In this document: positions 15,696 to 22,875 of the stretch, one piece after another
Numbering within the stretch: position 1 is the first letter of the stretch
How the letters are laid out: every line of letters starts with the position of its first letter
Origin: Clostridia bacterium
GTDB taxonomy: Bacteria; Bacillota; Clostridia; Christensenellales; Aristaeellaceae
DNA: 45,127 nucleotides
Assembly: GCA_017429695.1 (NCBI GenBank)
Contig: JAFROK010000059.1
Coordinates: forward strand, 1-45,127
Direction of reading: 5' to 3'
Program-made: the position numbers and the translations under genes
The notes under the pieces: model-generated
What the model saw: only the letters and a program-made list of their open reading frames with translations
The model's database searches: none
Told to the model about the DNA's origin: nothing

Positions 15696-16238
15696 TTGAA
15701 ACTGCTGATTGCTTCGGATATACACGGTTCCGCCCTGTACTGCGGAGAACTGCTGAAAGCTTATGACCGGGAGAAAGCGGACCGGATGCTCCTGCTGGGC
15801 GACGTTCTTTATCACGGGCCCCGCAACGACCTGCCCGACGGCTATGCCCCGAAGGAAGTCATTCCCGCCCTGAACGCGCGAAAGAACGACATCCTCTGCA
15901 TCCGGGGAAACTGCGACACGGAAGTGGACCAGATGGTGCTGGACTTTCCCCTGATGGCGGACTATGCCCTGCTGTGCATTGACGGCCTCCGGATTTACGC
16001 CACCCACGGCCATGTTTACAACCCGGATCGTATGCCGCCGCTTCAGCCCGGCGATATCCTGCTCTACGGCCATACCCATATCCCCGCCTGGGATCACCGG
16101 GACGGCGTCCTGTGCCTGAATCCCGGCTCTGTCTCCATCCCGAAAGCCGGTTCCGAAAGAAGCTACATGATCCTCGAAAACGGCACCTTTACCTGGAAAA
16201 CGCTGGACGGGAAGGAATACCACACTGTTAATGCATAA
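15696..16238 (+). CDS. YfcE/MJ0936-type metallophosphoesterase
   Basis: A 180-residue calcineurin-like phosphodiesterase. The metal ligands are visible in order: SDIHGS, LLGDVLYHG, RGNCD, THGHVY and GHTH. These set up the two-metal active site that cleaves phosphodiesters in YfcE-like enzymes. It starts at a TTG with AAGGAG upstream. Its last codons (HTVNA and the stop) lie at the start of a heptamer array, so the end of the gene has been shaped by the repeat. The gene is inserted between phage hub and spike genes. Confidence 0.9.
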   Translation: MKLLIASDIHGSALYCGELLKAYDREKADRMLLLGDVLYHGPRNDLPDGYAPKEVIPALNARKNDILCIRGNCDTEVDQMVLDFPLMADYALLCIDGLRIYATHGHVYNPDRMPPLQPGDILLYGHTHIPAWDHRDGVLCLNPGSVSIPKAGSERSYMILENGTFTWKTLDGKEYHTVNA

Positions 16239-16259
16239 TGCACAATGCACAATGCATAA
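16227..16259. repeat. Heptamer array (GCATAAT/GCACAAT)
   Basis: Four to five units follow the phosphoesterase and provide its stop codon. Confidence 0.85.
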
Positions 16260-16322
16260 TGATATTTACTCACCACCCTGTTGGACCGTTTAGGTATAAA
16301 AGTAACTATCATTTTTATGTTT

Positions 16323-16546
16323 TCAGTTTTCAGTTGTTGAGCAGTTGTCCAAATCTCTGATTTGGGGCGAAGAACCGATGACCGCCAGTGGCGGGAATCT
16401 CATCGGGTCTGAGGTCAATCGAAAGGGAGCAAGCTCTACAGTGTAGAGTTGCGACCATTGAGATTGCGGAATACGACTGCCATGTTACAGCCGTTCATTT
16501 CTGCAAGCTATAAGCGCTGCAGAAATGAAATACGGCGATCACAAAG
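16323..16546 (-). repeat. Long modular hairpin element, copy R3
   Basis: On the minus strand it begins TTTGTGATCGCCGT at the end of the hub gene, providing the hub's TGA. It has hairpin CATTTCTGCA/TGCAGAAATG, then GGCTGTAACATGGCAGT, CCGCAATCTCA, CTCTACA/TGTAGAG and TTCGATTGAC. It continues with a CCGATGA/TCATCGG stem enclosing CCGCCA/TGGCGG, and finally CCAAATC-GATTTGG and ACAACTGCTC. It thus contains the joints of both R1 and R2 and looks like the full-length form of the family. The gap between 16239 and 16538 holds this element and no gene. Confidence 0.75.
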
Positions 16547-17306
16547 TATTCATTTTTATAATCAGCGTACTTTCCCACTTCCCGTTCATCGTATTGGCAT
16601 CTACCCTCCGTTCCACAACGAGTCCCTCTGCGGACCCGTTTTTCCATTTTACGGAGACTTTTTCCCCGACCGGCCATCCGGTCACAGTAGTCCGCAGGAT
16701 CATTTGCCCGTCCGTAAAGGAGGGCACGTCGATCAGATCCCTTTCGGAAAGATACAGGCTTACCGGCAGTCCTTCCCGGGGAATCACCCGGAGTCCTGCG
16801 GGACTGAGGCCGGCCCAGGCCGGAACCGCGGACAGCGCTTCATTCACGCATTCCGCTGCCCGGCCGTAAAAAGCCTGCCCGCGGGTGCGGACAGGATCTT
16901 CCCCGGGGAAAGCCAGCAATGAAATCTCCGTTCCGGAGGCGGTCAGGATCCTCCGCAGGGTTTCGGAAACGGAAACGCCGGCCTCCACAGACAGGGAGAC
17001 CGGCGCTTCCCACAGGGCAAGTCCCGGGGAAAAGATTACTTCCGTGAGTGCTCCTTCCGGCACATTCTGCCGGAGTACCGCCGAGATCCTGCCGGATGCC
17101 AGCAGGGAGTTATCCCGCAGGACGGTCAGTTCTTTTGCGGCATACAGCTGCCCGGCACCGGAATCCGGCAGGTTCAGGAGCCGCAGGGTGTAAGGCAGCG
17201 GCAGCAGTCCCAATGCTTCCCTCCCTGTCAGATGCGCATAACAAAAACCGGTCACCTGCTCTCCGTCCGCGAGGACGGTCAGTGACCGGAAAAGATTCTT
17301 TTCCAT
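16539..17306 (-). CDS. Baseplate hub protein (XkdQ/gpD-like)
   Basis: A 255-residue protein in the hub position, between plug and spike. Sequence such as LTVLRDNSLLASGRISAVLRQ, VSVSETLRRILTASGTEISLLAFPG and RRVDANTMNGKWESTLIIKM fits the beta-rich hub fold that holds the spike at the tail tip. The C-terminal codons run into repeat R3, which supplies the stop. Only five bases separate its start from the stop of the host-type DUF6483 gene, and its own ribosome site is weak (AAGAGAT). The original upstream region has probably been replaced. Confidence 0.75.
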   Translation of the reverse strand: MEKNLFRSLTVLADGEQVTGFCYAHLTGREALGLLPLPYTLRLLNLPDSGAGQLYAAKELTVLRDNSLLASGRISAVLRQNVPEGALTEVIFSPGLALWEAPVSLSVEAGVSVSETLRRILTASGTEISLLAFPGEDPVRTRGQAFYGRAAECVNEALSAVPAWAGLSPAGLRVIPREGLPVSLYLSERDLIDVPSFTDGQMILRTTVTGWPVGEKVSVKWKNGSAEGLVVERRVDANTMNGKWESTLIIKMNTL

Positions 17307-17311
17307 ATCTC

Positions 17312-17701
17312 TTATATATTCACATACTCCGAAACGTCCATGCCGATCCGGCCCATGGCATCCCGCAGGCCGCTGAGGATCTCCTCCCGGCTGAATCCCG
17401 CCCTGGCCAGGAAGTCATCATCCTTGCTGTTCACGTGTTCATAGAACATGAGGATCAGCGGACCCAGCGCATCCTTGGGCAGGCCGGAAGTCTCGATGAT
17501 CTCAAACAGCCGGTTCTCCGCCGCGTTGATTTCCCCTTTATCCACCAGCTCCAGCAGATAATCGTTATTGCCCTTGAATTCATCCCCGTAGGCAATGATC
17601 AGGTCCTGGGCATCCAGCTTCTTCCCGAAAAGGATCACGGCCAGCATCTGGATAATGCCGTAGATCATGCGCATGATGTAGTCTTTCTCATAGATATACA
17701 T
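17312..17701 (-). CDS. DUF6483 family protein
   Basis: A 129-residue helical protein that starts MYIYEKDYIMRMIYGIIQML, the signature of this Firmicutes-only family of unknown function. The middle (DNDYLLELVDKGEINAAENRLFEII-like) looks tetratricopeptide-like, with a C-terminal GFSREEILSGLRDAMGRIGMD helix. It is a host gene on the same strand as the phage genes, wedged between plug and hub. GGAG lies ten bases before its ATG. Confidence 0.8.
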   Translation of the reverse strand: MYIYEKDYIMRMIYGIIQMLAVILFGKKLDAQDLIIAYGDEFKGNNDYLLELVDKGEINAAENRLFEIIETSGLPKDALGPLILMFYEHVNSKDDDFLARAGFSREEILSGLRDAMGRIGMDVSEYVNI

Positions 17702-17770
17702 TGGCCGAAATCTCCGTTTCGTGGTTTTTGTTCATTGTACCCTATCCCTGTCCGCAGGGCAAATAGAAAC

Positions 17771-17874
17771 TATCACATTCGACGTCAGTCGAATATTTCA
17801 CATCGCGAAGCGATATTTCACATTGAGTCGCCTGCGACTCAATATTTCACATTTGCCACAGGCAAATATTTCAT
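17771..17874. repeat. Array of four different hairpins separated by the constant heptamer ATTTCAC
   Basis: Perfect hairpins at 17777-17794 (ATTCGAC/GTCGAAT), 17802-17814 (ATCGC/GCGAT), 17822-17843 (ATTGAGTCGC/GCGACTCAAT) and 17851-17867 (ATTTGCC/GGCAAAT). Between them the seven bases ATTTCAC are repeated exactly (17795-17801, 17815-17821, 17844-17850), with ATTTCAT after the last. The hairpins differ in sequence and length but all begin and end in AT. It lies between the DUF6483 and plug genes. Confidence 0.85.
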
Positions 17875-17895
17875 TTTCAATTTACCTCCTACTTC

Positions 17896-18273
17896 CTACC
17901 TGATCTGGTCACTCCAGATCAACTCAAATTCCCTCAAACTCTCCCACGCCGGATCCGGCTTCGCCGTCTCCTCTCCCGCTCTCAGACAAATCAACGATCC
18001 CACCCCTTTCCCTTCCCGCAGATGCCGGAAGGGCAGGAGCAGATCATTCACTTCTCCCCGGGAGCAAATCAGCGGAATCATGTTCACCAGCAGATCACCC
18101 GTTGCATGATCCCGCAGGGAAAAGAACCACTGATCCGGCGCCGGCAGGTACCGGATTTCAATCTGCGCCTGCATCGGTTCCCCATCCAGGATAACGTTCA
18201 GGGTCATCACCTGTCGGGGAGAAGAATTTAAAGGGAGCAAATAGCCTGAGGAAGATGTAAATTCACAATTCAT
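17896..18273 (-). CDS. Baseplate plug-like protein (DUF6983-like)
   Basis: A 125-residue protein with the family pattern: YLLPLNSSPRQVMTLNVILDG, EIRYLPAPDQWFFSLRDHATGDLLVNMIPLI and a C-terminal LREFELIWSDQ. It fills the slot between Dit-like and hub genes. The assigned ATG (MNCEF) is part of a heptamer array and has no ribosome site. The conserved family sequence starts around residue 10, so the native start codon appears to have been lost and replaced by the repeat. An internal ATG (MTLNV) would cut into the conserved region. Confidence 0.7.
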   Translation of the reverse strand: MNCEFTSSSGYLLPLNSSPRQVMTLNVILDGEPMQAQIEIRYLPAPDQWFFSLRDHATGDLLVNMIPLICSRGEVNDLLLPFRHLREGKGVGSLICLRAGEETAKPDPAWESLREFELIWSDQIR

Positions 18274-18285
18274 AATTCATAATTA
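18259..18285. repeat. Heptamer array between the Dit-like and plug genes
   Basis: AATTCAC, AATTCAT and AATTCAT units begin right after the stop codon of 18286 and reach into the start of 17896. Confidence 0.85.
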
Positions 18286-18801
18286 CTATAATCTTGATTC
18301 AAAAAGTCTGTTCACAGTCTCGGCGGTCAGCTGAACCAAATTCCCAGTGAAGCCTGTGTTCTCTCTTGTGGAGGAGTTGTCGTTGGTTTTCACGCTGCTT
18401 TCCACCTCGGATGGCACATACTGGGTAAAGGTCAGGCTTCCGCTCCAGCCGCACTGGTTCTCTTCATCATGGGTCGCCGTGATCTCCGTCAGCAGCATAT
18501 CCGTATAGCTTCCCATGGAAGTGACCACACCGCAGAGCATGCGGTTCCTTTTCAGTCCCGCCATGGCCGCCAGCATGCGGGCTGCCCAGCCGGGTGAATG
18601 CTCCGCGTCCGACTCGATCACGGTGAGGGTCACCCGGTCCGGCTGGTTCCTGGCTCCGTTGATCAGATCCGCGCCCTGGGCGGCGGTGCTGTTCAGGGTC
18701 AGCGACAGGCTGTGCTCTATGGCTGTCACCCCGGTAAAGTGCCAGGCACAGGGCTCGCCGTTCACCCGGGCGGTCACATAGGCGGCGGATGTGGCATTCA
18801 T
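18286..18801 (-). CDS. Phage distal tail protein (Dit-like)
   Basis: A 171-residue protein just after the tape measure in module order. It starts MNATSAAYVTARVNGEPCAWHF and has beta-rich text with GARNQPDRVTLTVIESDAEHSPGWAARMLAAM and a central GVVTSMGSYTDMLLTEITATHDEENQCGWSGSLTFTQY. The last motif matches the strand pair that Dit-like or DUF6046 tail-hub proteins use to form the ring joining tube and hub. GGAGGGAGAAAG supports the start. It is separated from the tape measure gene by the antiporter gene at 18869 and from the plug gene by a heptamer array. Confidence 0.75.
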   Translation of the reverse strand: MNATSAAYVTARVNGEPCAWHFTGVTAIEHSLSLTLNSTAAQGADLINGARNQPDRVTLTVIESDAEHSPGWAARMLAAMAGLKRNRMLCGVVTSMGSYTDMLLTEITATHDEENQCGWSGSLTFTQYVPSEVESSVKTNDNSSTRENTGFTGNLVQLTAETVNRLFESRL

Positions 18802-18824
18802 CTTTCTCCCTCCTTCCGGGCATG

Positions 18825-18850
18825 AAAAACGGCCTGCCGCTGGCAGGCCG
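18825..18850 (-). terminator. Terminator of the antiporter gene
   Basis: The stem CGGCCTGCC-GCT-GGCAGGCCG (18830-18850) is followed on the minus strand by five T residues, just before the Dit-like gene. The phage gene beyond it would need its own promoter. Confidence 0.88.
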
Positions 18851-18868
18851 GAATGGCTTTATCAATGT

Positions 18869-19834
18869 TTATCTGACAAACTGGAAGATGCAGAAGGCCG
18901 CGTAGACACACAGCAGGATGATGCCCTGGGGCCGGGTCAGCTTCTGGCGCTTGAGTGCGGGGATGGTCATAAAGAGCATTACAAAGAACATCACCGGGAT
19001 ATCCACAGCCAGGGAGACCGGAATTCCGAAGAGGCTCTTGGCAGCAGGCACCGCGAAGGGACAGAGCGCTGTGCTCAGGCCGGAAACCAGCACCAGGTTG
19101 AACAGGTTCGCGCCCACGATGTTGCCCAGGCTCAGGGCGCTGTGTCCTTTGCGCAGGGCGGTGATGGCTGTCACCAGCTCCGGCAGGCTTGTACCCAGCG
19201 CCACAAAGGTCAGGGCTATGACGGATTCCGGCACGCCCAGCCACTCGGCGATCAGGGTTCCGTTGTCCACCAGCAGCCTGGCGCCGATGGCAATCGCCGC
19301 CGCGCCGACCACCAGCATCAGCATGGTTTTCCAGAGGGGATTGTCCTTGTTGTCCTCCGCCTGGTCTTCCACACCGAAGCCGTGCCGTTTGCCGGACCAG
19401 ATGGTGTAGCCGATATAAGCGGCGAACAGCAGCAGCAGGGCGATGCCGGTCAGCCGGGTGAAATACCGGCCGATGTAAGCATTCAGCGCGTAGAAGACCG
19501 CCGCGGCGAAGAAGAAAATCACCGGCGTGCGGAAGGTTTTCGCTTCCACCTTGCAGGGCCGCACCGCGAAGGTGATGGCCGAGATCAGCGCCGTGTTGCA
19601 GATCACGCTGCCGATAGCGTTGCCGTAGGCAATCTCACTGTGGCCGCTGAGGGCGCCGGTAGCGGAAACCAGCACCTCCGGCAAGGTAGTTCCGATGGAT
19701 ACCACCGTCGCTCCGATGACGAGCTCCGGCACATGAAAACGGCGGGCCAGATCCGTGGAACCGTCCACAAACCAGTCTCCGCCCTTAATCAGCAGAATCA
19801 ACCCAAGTATGAATAACAAAACCGGCACGAGCAT
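18869..19834 (-). CDS. CaCA-family calcium/sodium antiporter (YrbG-like)
   Basis: A 321-residue inner-membrane antiporter with about ten helices in two inverted halves. The two alpha-repeats are clear: GTTLPEVLVSATGALSGHSEI with GNAIGS near residues 48-76, and GTSLPELVTAITALRKGHSAL with GNIVGANLFN near 220-250. The Glu in each repeat is the ion-binding residue. A soluble acidic loop around 160-175 separates the halves. It has AGGAGGAG at the start and its own terminator. It is a host housekeeping gene inserted, in the same direction, between the tape measure and the Dit-like genes. Confidence 0.95.
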   Translation of the reverse strand: MLVPVLLFILGLILLIKGGDWFVDGSTDLARRFHVPELVIGATVVSIGTTLPEVLVSATGALSGHSEIAYGNAIGSVICNTALISAITFAVRPCKVEAKTFRTPVIFFFAAAVFYALNAYIGRYFTRLTGIALLLLFAAYIGYTIWSGKRHGFGVEDQAEDNKDNPLWKTMLMLVVGAAAIAIGARLLVDNGTLIAEWLGVPESVIALTFVALGTSLPELVTAITALRKGHSALSLGNIVGANLFNLVLVSGLSTALCPFAVPAAKSLFGIPVSLAVDIPVMFFVMLFMTIPALKRQKLTRPQGIILLCVYAAFCIFQFVR

Positions 19835-19946
19835 GCTTATCTCCTCCTGACCGGTTGATTATATCACACTAACACCATATCGCGATGCCTGCTTTGAGAA
19901 AATAACGCAGGCTATTTTGCCGAAAACCGCAAAATAGATTTTTGCC

Positions 19947-20870
19947 TCAGCAGAAAGCGGACTCCAGCGTCCGCTGCAGGTGCCGTTCCGTCATGCTGTA
20001 CAGGGACTGCCCGATTCTTTCCGGATCCGTGCCGGACGCGTGCACCTGGATGCTCACCGGTGCGGAGACGTTCTGATGGCTCTGGTAGACCGTAGTTACG
20101 ACCTCCCCTGCGTTCAGGCTTCCCGAGAGAATTGCTCCCGCCCGCCCCCTGCTGTCCGCAGGTATGAATTGTTGCGGAGTCATCCGTGCTTCAGCACGGT
20201 TCATGACTCCCATGCTACAGCTGTCCAAATCTTTGATTTGGGTAACAGCGATCGCAGAATTGGAGATGCTTTCCCTCGCCGCCGGGGACAGTTCCGAAAG
20301 CAACTGACGCAGGAGGGGCAGCGCTTTTTCTTCCTTCTTCACGGGAATAATGTATTCCGCGTCCCCGTCCTCCGCCACCTGTACGTCCGTCGGCCGGGAA
20401 AACCTGCCGCCTGCGGACATCTTCAGGGTCGTTCCGCTGCTTTTGCTTTCCTCCCCGCCCGTTTCCGCCCGGAACCGGATATCCACCGGCTCCGCAAAAA
20501 TGCTCCGCACGCTGCTCATGGCAGTCCGCGCGGCGGAAGTAATCCCGGAGGCGTTCACTTTCAGGGAAAGGGGCTGTTTCACCAGCGCGGTGAAAGCCTC
20601 ATAATCGCTGAAAGCCCTGGACAGGTCCAACCCCACCGCCAGCCCGCCGAAGCCGCTCATTCCTTCTGTGGTGATGCCGTATCCGGCGGAAAAGTTCGGC
20701 AGGATCCCCAGCTCCTCCGCGAAGGAGCGGACCGCCTCCGAAGCGGCATGGAACGATTCTGCCAGAGCATCCGCCAGTTCCCGGTTTTCAGTCAGGATCG
20801 CCTGGAGCCGGGATACCCCGGCCTCGTCAATCTCCACCGCAAAGGAAGCCAGGAACTCCTGGTCCGCCAT
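19947..20870 (-). CDS. Very short phage tape measure-like protein
   Basis: A 307-residue protein in the tape-measure slot. The N-terminal third has helical segments (LQAILTENRELADALAESFHAASEAVRSFAEELGI). The C-terminal half carries AGGRFSRPTDVQVAEDGDAEYIIPVKKEEKALPLLRQLL and a final ERIGQSLYSMTERHLQRTLESAF, typical of tape-measure ends. No peptidase or lysozyme domain is present. Using 1.5 Angstrom per residue, the known tape-measure rule, it would measure a tail near 45 nm. A repeat element is inserted in frame (20166-20262), encoding about residues 203-235. The short length could reflect deletion or a deliberately short tail. Confidence 0.78.
   Translation of the reverse strand: MADQEFLASFAVEIDEAGVSRLQAILTENRELADALAESFHAASEAVRSFAEELGILPNFSAGYGITTEGMSGFGGLAVGLDLSRAFSDYEAFTALVKQPLSLKVNASGITSAARTAMSSVRSIFAEPVDIRFRAETGGEESKSSGTTLKMSAGGRFSRPTDVQVAEDGDAEYIIPVKKEEKALPLLRQLLSELSPAARESISNSAIAVTQIKDLDSCSMGVMNRAEARMTPQQFIPADSRGRAGAILSGSLNAGEVVTTVYQSHQNVSAPVSIQVHASGTDPERIGQSLYSMTERHLQRTLESAFC
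20166..20262 (-). repeat. Modular hairpin element inserted in frame in the tape-measure gene, copy R4
   Basis: On the minus strand GCGATCGCTGTTAC leads into CCAAATC-AAA-GATTTGG and ACAGCTGTAGCATGG, the same joints as copy R2. Then comes a new hairpin, GGAGTCAT ... ATGACTCC, enclosing CCGTGCT/AGCACGG. It is bordered by AATTC-rich bases like the heptamers and keeps the reading frame open. Confidence 0.8.
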
Positions 20871-20973
20871 CTTTTATCCCCCTTTCTGAAAAAAAGATGT
20901 CAATCAATGGAACTTTCCGTTATTCCCAGCGTCTGAATAAGTGCAGCCGGAAAATGCTGCAGGAAAGGAAGTA

Positions 20974-21345
20974 ATGAAAATGAAAAAACTGATTGCCCTC
21001 ATCCTGATGCTCCTGATGATAATCTCCGCCGCGTCCGCCGAAGGTCCCCTGGAAGGCGGCTGGACCCCCTCCGCGGATCCCGCTGTTACCGAAGAACTCA
21101 AAGCCCTTTTTGACAAAGGAACGGAAACCCTGACCGGCGCCAGCTATATCCCGGTAGCCTATCTGGGCAGCCAGGTGGTTGCCGGAATCAATCACGCCTT
21201 CCTGTGCCGGGCCGTTACGGCTTATCCGGGTTCCCTGGAAACAGCCCCAGCCTATGCCATGGTTTATCTGTATGAAGACCTGAGCGGCCAGGTATCCATC
21301 CTGAGCATCGCGGACTTCGATATCGGTTCCCTCTGCACCTATTAA
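20974..21345 (+). CDS. Secreted cystatin-like protein
   Basis: A 123-residue protein with a signal peptide (MKMKKLIALILMLLMIISAASA). The mature part starts EGPLEGGWTPSADPAVTEELKALF and has SYIPVAYLGSQVVAGINHAFLC. The N-terminal GG, a long helix, then QVVAG in a hairpin is the arrangement by which cystatins plug the active site of papain-like cysteine proteases. The second loop (PW in eukaryotes) is replaced. Bacterial cystatin-like proteins are known but little studied. An AGGAAAGGAAG site precedes the start. It is divergent from the tape measure gene. The fold call rests on motif order, not a search. Confidence 0.72.
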   Translation: MKMKKLIALILMLLMIISAASAEGPLEGGWTPSADPAVTEELKALFDKGTETLTGASYIPVAYLGSQVVAGINHAFLCRAVTAYPGSLETAPAYAMVYLYEDLSGQVSILSIADFDIGSLCTY

Positions 21346-21371
21346 TTCCTGTCCCCTGATCCTCCTTCCGT

Positions 21372-21403
21372 CCCCGGACCGCTTGTGGTCCGGGGGCTTT
21401 TCT
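21372..21403 (+). terminator. Terminator of the cystatin-like gene
   Basis: The stem CCCCGGACC-GCTTGT-GGTCCGGGG is followed by GCTTTTCTG. Confidence 0.88.
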
Positions 21404-21544
21404 GTCCGGCACTGGACACAGGCGGATTCCGGATGCTATCATTACCTCTGTTAATCCCCTTCAACTAATAACATCAGAGAAAAAAACAACTGCCTGAACA
21501 TACAGGATCCATCCGGAATGACGGTAACAGGGAGGACTACAGCC

Positions 21545-22153
21545 ATGAAAACCATCTATACGGTTCAGCATACACAATCCATCCATCACACCAACGGCAT
21601 GGTCGGCTCCTGGACAGACTGGGAACTGACAGACCTGGGCAAACAGCAGGCGGATCAGATCAGCCTGAAGCTGCAGAAGGAACTGGAAGGGAAAGAAGTG
21701 GTTCTTTACTCTTCCGACCTGATGCGCGCTAAGCAGACCGCCGGGTTTATCGCCGACCGCCTGCAGGTTACCCCCGTTTACCGGACGGAGCTGCGGGAAC
21801 GCAACCTCGGCAAATGCTGCGGCAAATCCGTGCAGTGGCTGCGGGAAAACATCGAATGCCCTGAAAAGACCATCGACGACCGGCTTTTCTCGGACGCGGA
21901 AAGCCGCCGGGACGAATGGAACCGGCTGAAGCCCTTCTTTGACAGCGTGATGGCGGAAGAAGCCGAAAATATCATCATTGTGTCCCACGGAGACCTGCTC
22001 AGCGTTTTCAACGCCATGTTCCTGGGCCTGGAAGCGGAAGCCCTGAACGCCGTGGACCTGTTCGGCTTTGCCGGAGGCGTTTCCCAGATGATCATCAAGG
22101 ACGACGGAAAGCGGACCATCCGGCGTCTCAGCGATATGTCCTTCGTCGGATAA
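21545..22153 (+). CDS. Histidine phosphatase (phosphoglycerate mutase-like) superfamily protein with altered RHG motif
   Basis: A 202-residue protein with the branch-1 histidine phosphatase layout. The start is YTVQHTQSIHH, then TDWELTDLGKQQADQISLKL, YSSDLMRAKQTAGFIADRL, ELRERNLGKCCGKS and the second histidine in IIIVSHGDLLSVFNAM. In the first motif the usual RHGE/T reads QHTQ: the nucleophilic His is present but the phosphate-binding Arg and the Gly are replaced. It may have changed specificity or reduced activity. GGGAGGACTACAGCC precedes the ATG. The physiological substrate is unknown. Confidence 0.85.
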   Translation: MKTIYTVQHTQSIHHTNGMVGSWTDWELTDLGKQQADQISLKLQKELEGKEVVLYSSDLMRAKQTAGFIADRLQVTPVYRTELRERNLGKCCGKSVQWLRENIECPEKTIDDRLFSDAESRRDEWNRLKPFFDSVMAEEAENIIIVSHGDLLSVFNAMFLGLEAEALNAVDLFGFAGGVSQMIIKDDGKRTIRRLSDMSFVG

Positions 22154-22303
22154 CCGACAGGGGATCCATCTTTTCTGAAAAAAATAAATATCTTACTGCC
22201 ATCCTTTTTTCTGCTGCGTACAAATTCATGGCAGGCCGATGAAGCCCGCCGGATATGAAAAGCAGTTACCGCCTGTACAAGGCGATGAAAGGAAGGATAT
22301 TTT

Positions 22304-22858
22304 ATGAAAAAGATTCTCAGCATCGTCATGATCCTGGTTACCGTGCTTGCCCTGATGATCCCCGCCTTCGCCTCCGCCGAAGAGTACACCGGCATTGAAA
22401 TGTGGGTGAACTGCGAGAACGGAAAGAAGCTGAACGTCCGTGAAACGACCAACACCAGCTGCCGGATCATCACCCGCCTGGAATGCGGCACCAAGGTACA
22501 GGTTGACTACTTCACCGGAGACGGCTGGGCCGCCATCAGCGACTATCACTTCTCCGGCTATGTGCAGACCAGGTTCCTGGTCAGCGAAAAGCCCGGCAAA
22601 TATGAAATCACCGAGCGGGATGATAACTTTGTGAATGTGAAGAATCCCTACCTGGTCAGCGCCCTGCGCCGGAGCGCGAAATCCGACAGCAGCGTCGGCC
22701 TTCGCGAGAAGCCCAACAAGACCGCCAAGGCCATCCGCCGCCTGACCGCCGGCGACCAGCTGCAGGTGATTGCCCGCGGCACCGTCTGGAGCAAGGTTGT
22801 GGACCTGCAGACCGGCAAAACCGGCTATGTGGCCAACGACTATATCCGGAAGATCTGA
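22304..22858 (+). CDS. Secreted protein with two SH3b-like domains
   Basis: A 184-residue exported protein with signal peptide (cleavage after AFASA). Two bacterial SH3 domains follow: the first around MWVNCENGKKLNVRETTNTSCRIITRLECGTKVQVDYF, the second around SSVGLREKPNKTAKAIRRLTAGDQLQVIARGTVWSKVVDLQTGKTGYVANDYI. Such domains bind cell-wall peptides, and no catalytic domain is attached. The gene is followed after 17 bases by a small peptide gene with a bacteriocin-like leader, so the two may be co-transcribed. AAGGAAGGA precedes the ATG. Confidence 0.88.
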   Translation: MKKILSIVMILVTVLALMIPAFASAEEYTGIEMWVNCENGKKLNVRETTNTSCRIITRLECGTKVQVDYFTGDGWAAISDYHFSGYVQTRFLVSEKPGKYEITERDDNFVNVKNPYLVSALRRSAKSDSSVGLREKPNKTAKAIRRLTAGDQLQVIARGTVWSKVVDLQTGKTGYVANDYIRKI

Positions 22859-22875
22859 GACAGGAGGACAAGGAT

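Noticed and set aside
15654-16250. Upstream extension of the Gp138-like gene to 325 residues
   Set aside because: It is the antisense of the phosphoesterase, whose metal motifs are all present; the ATG at 15653 has its own ribosome site.
17771-17874. CRISPR array
   Set aside because: The constant part is only seven bases and the variable parts are perfect palindromes of 13 to 22 bases, so it does not have CRISPR repeat-spacer layout; no cas genes are present.
9118-20262. Integron attC sites or REP sequences
   Set aside because: The GTTAC/GATCGC joints do not match attC core sites, there is no integrase, and stems vary between copies, unlike REPs.
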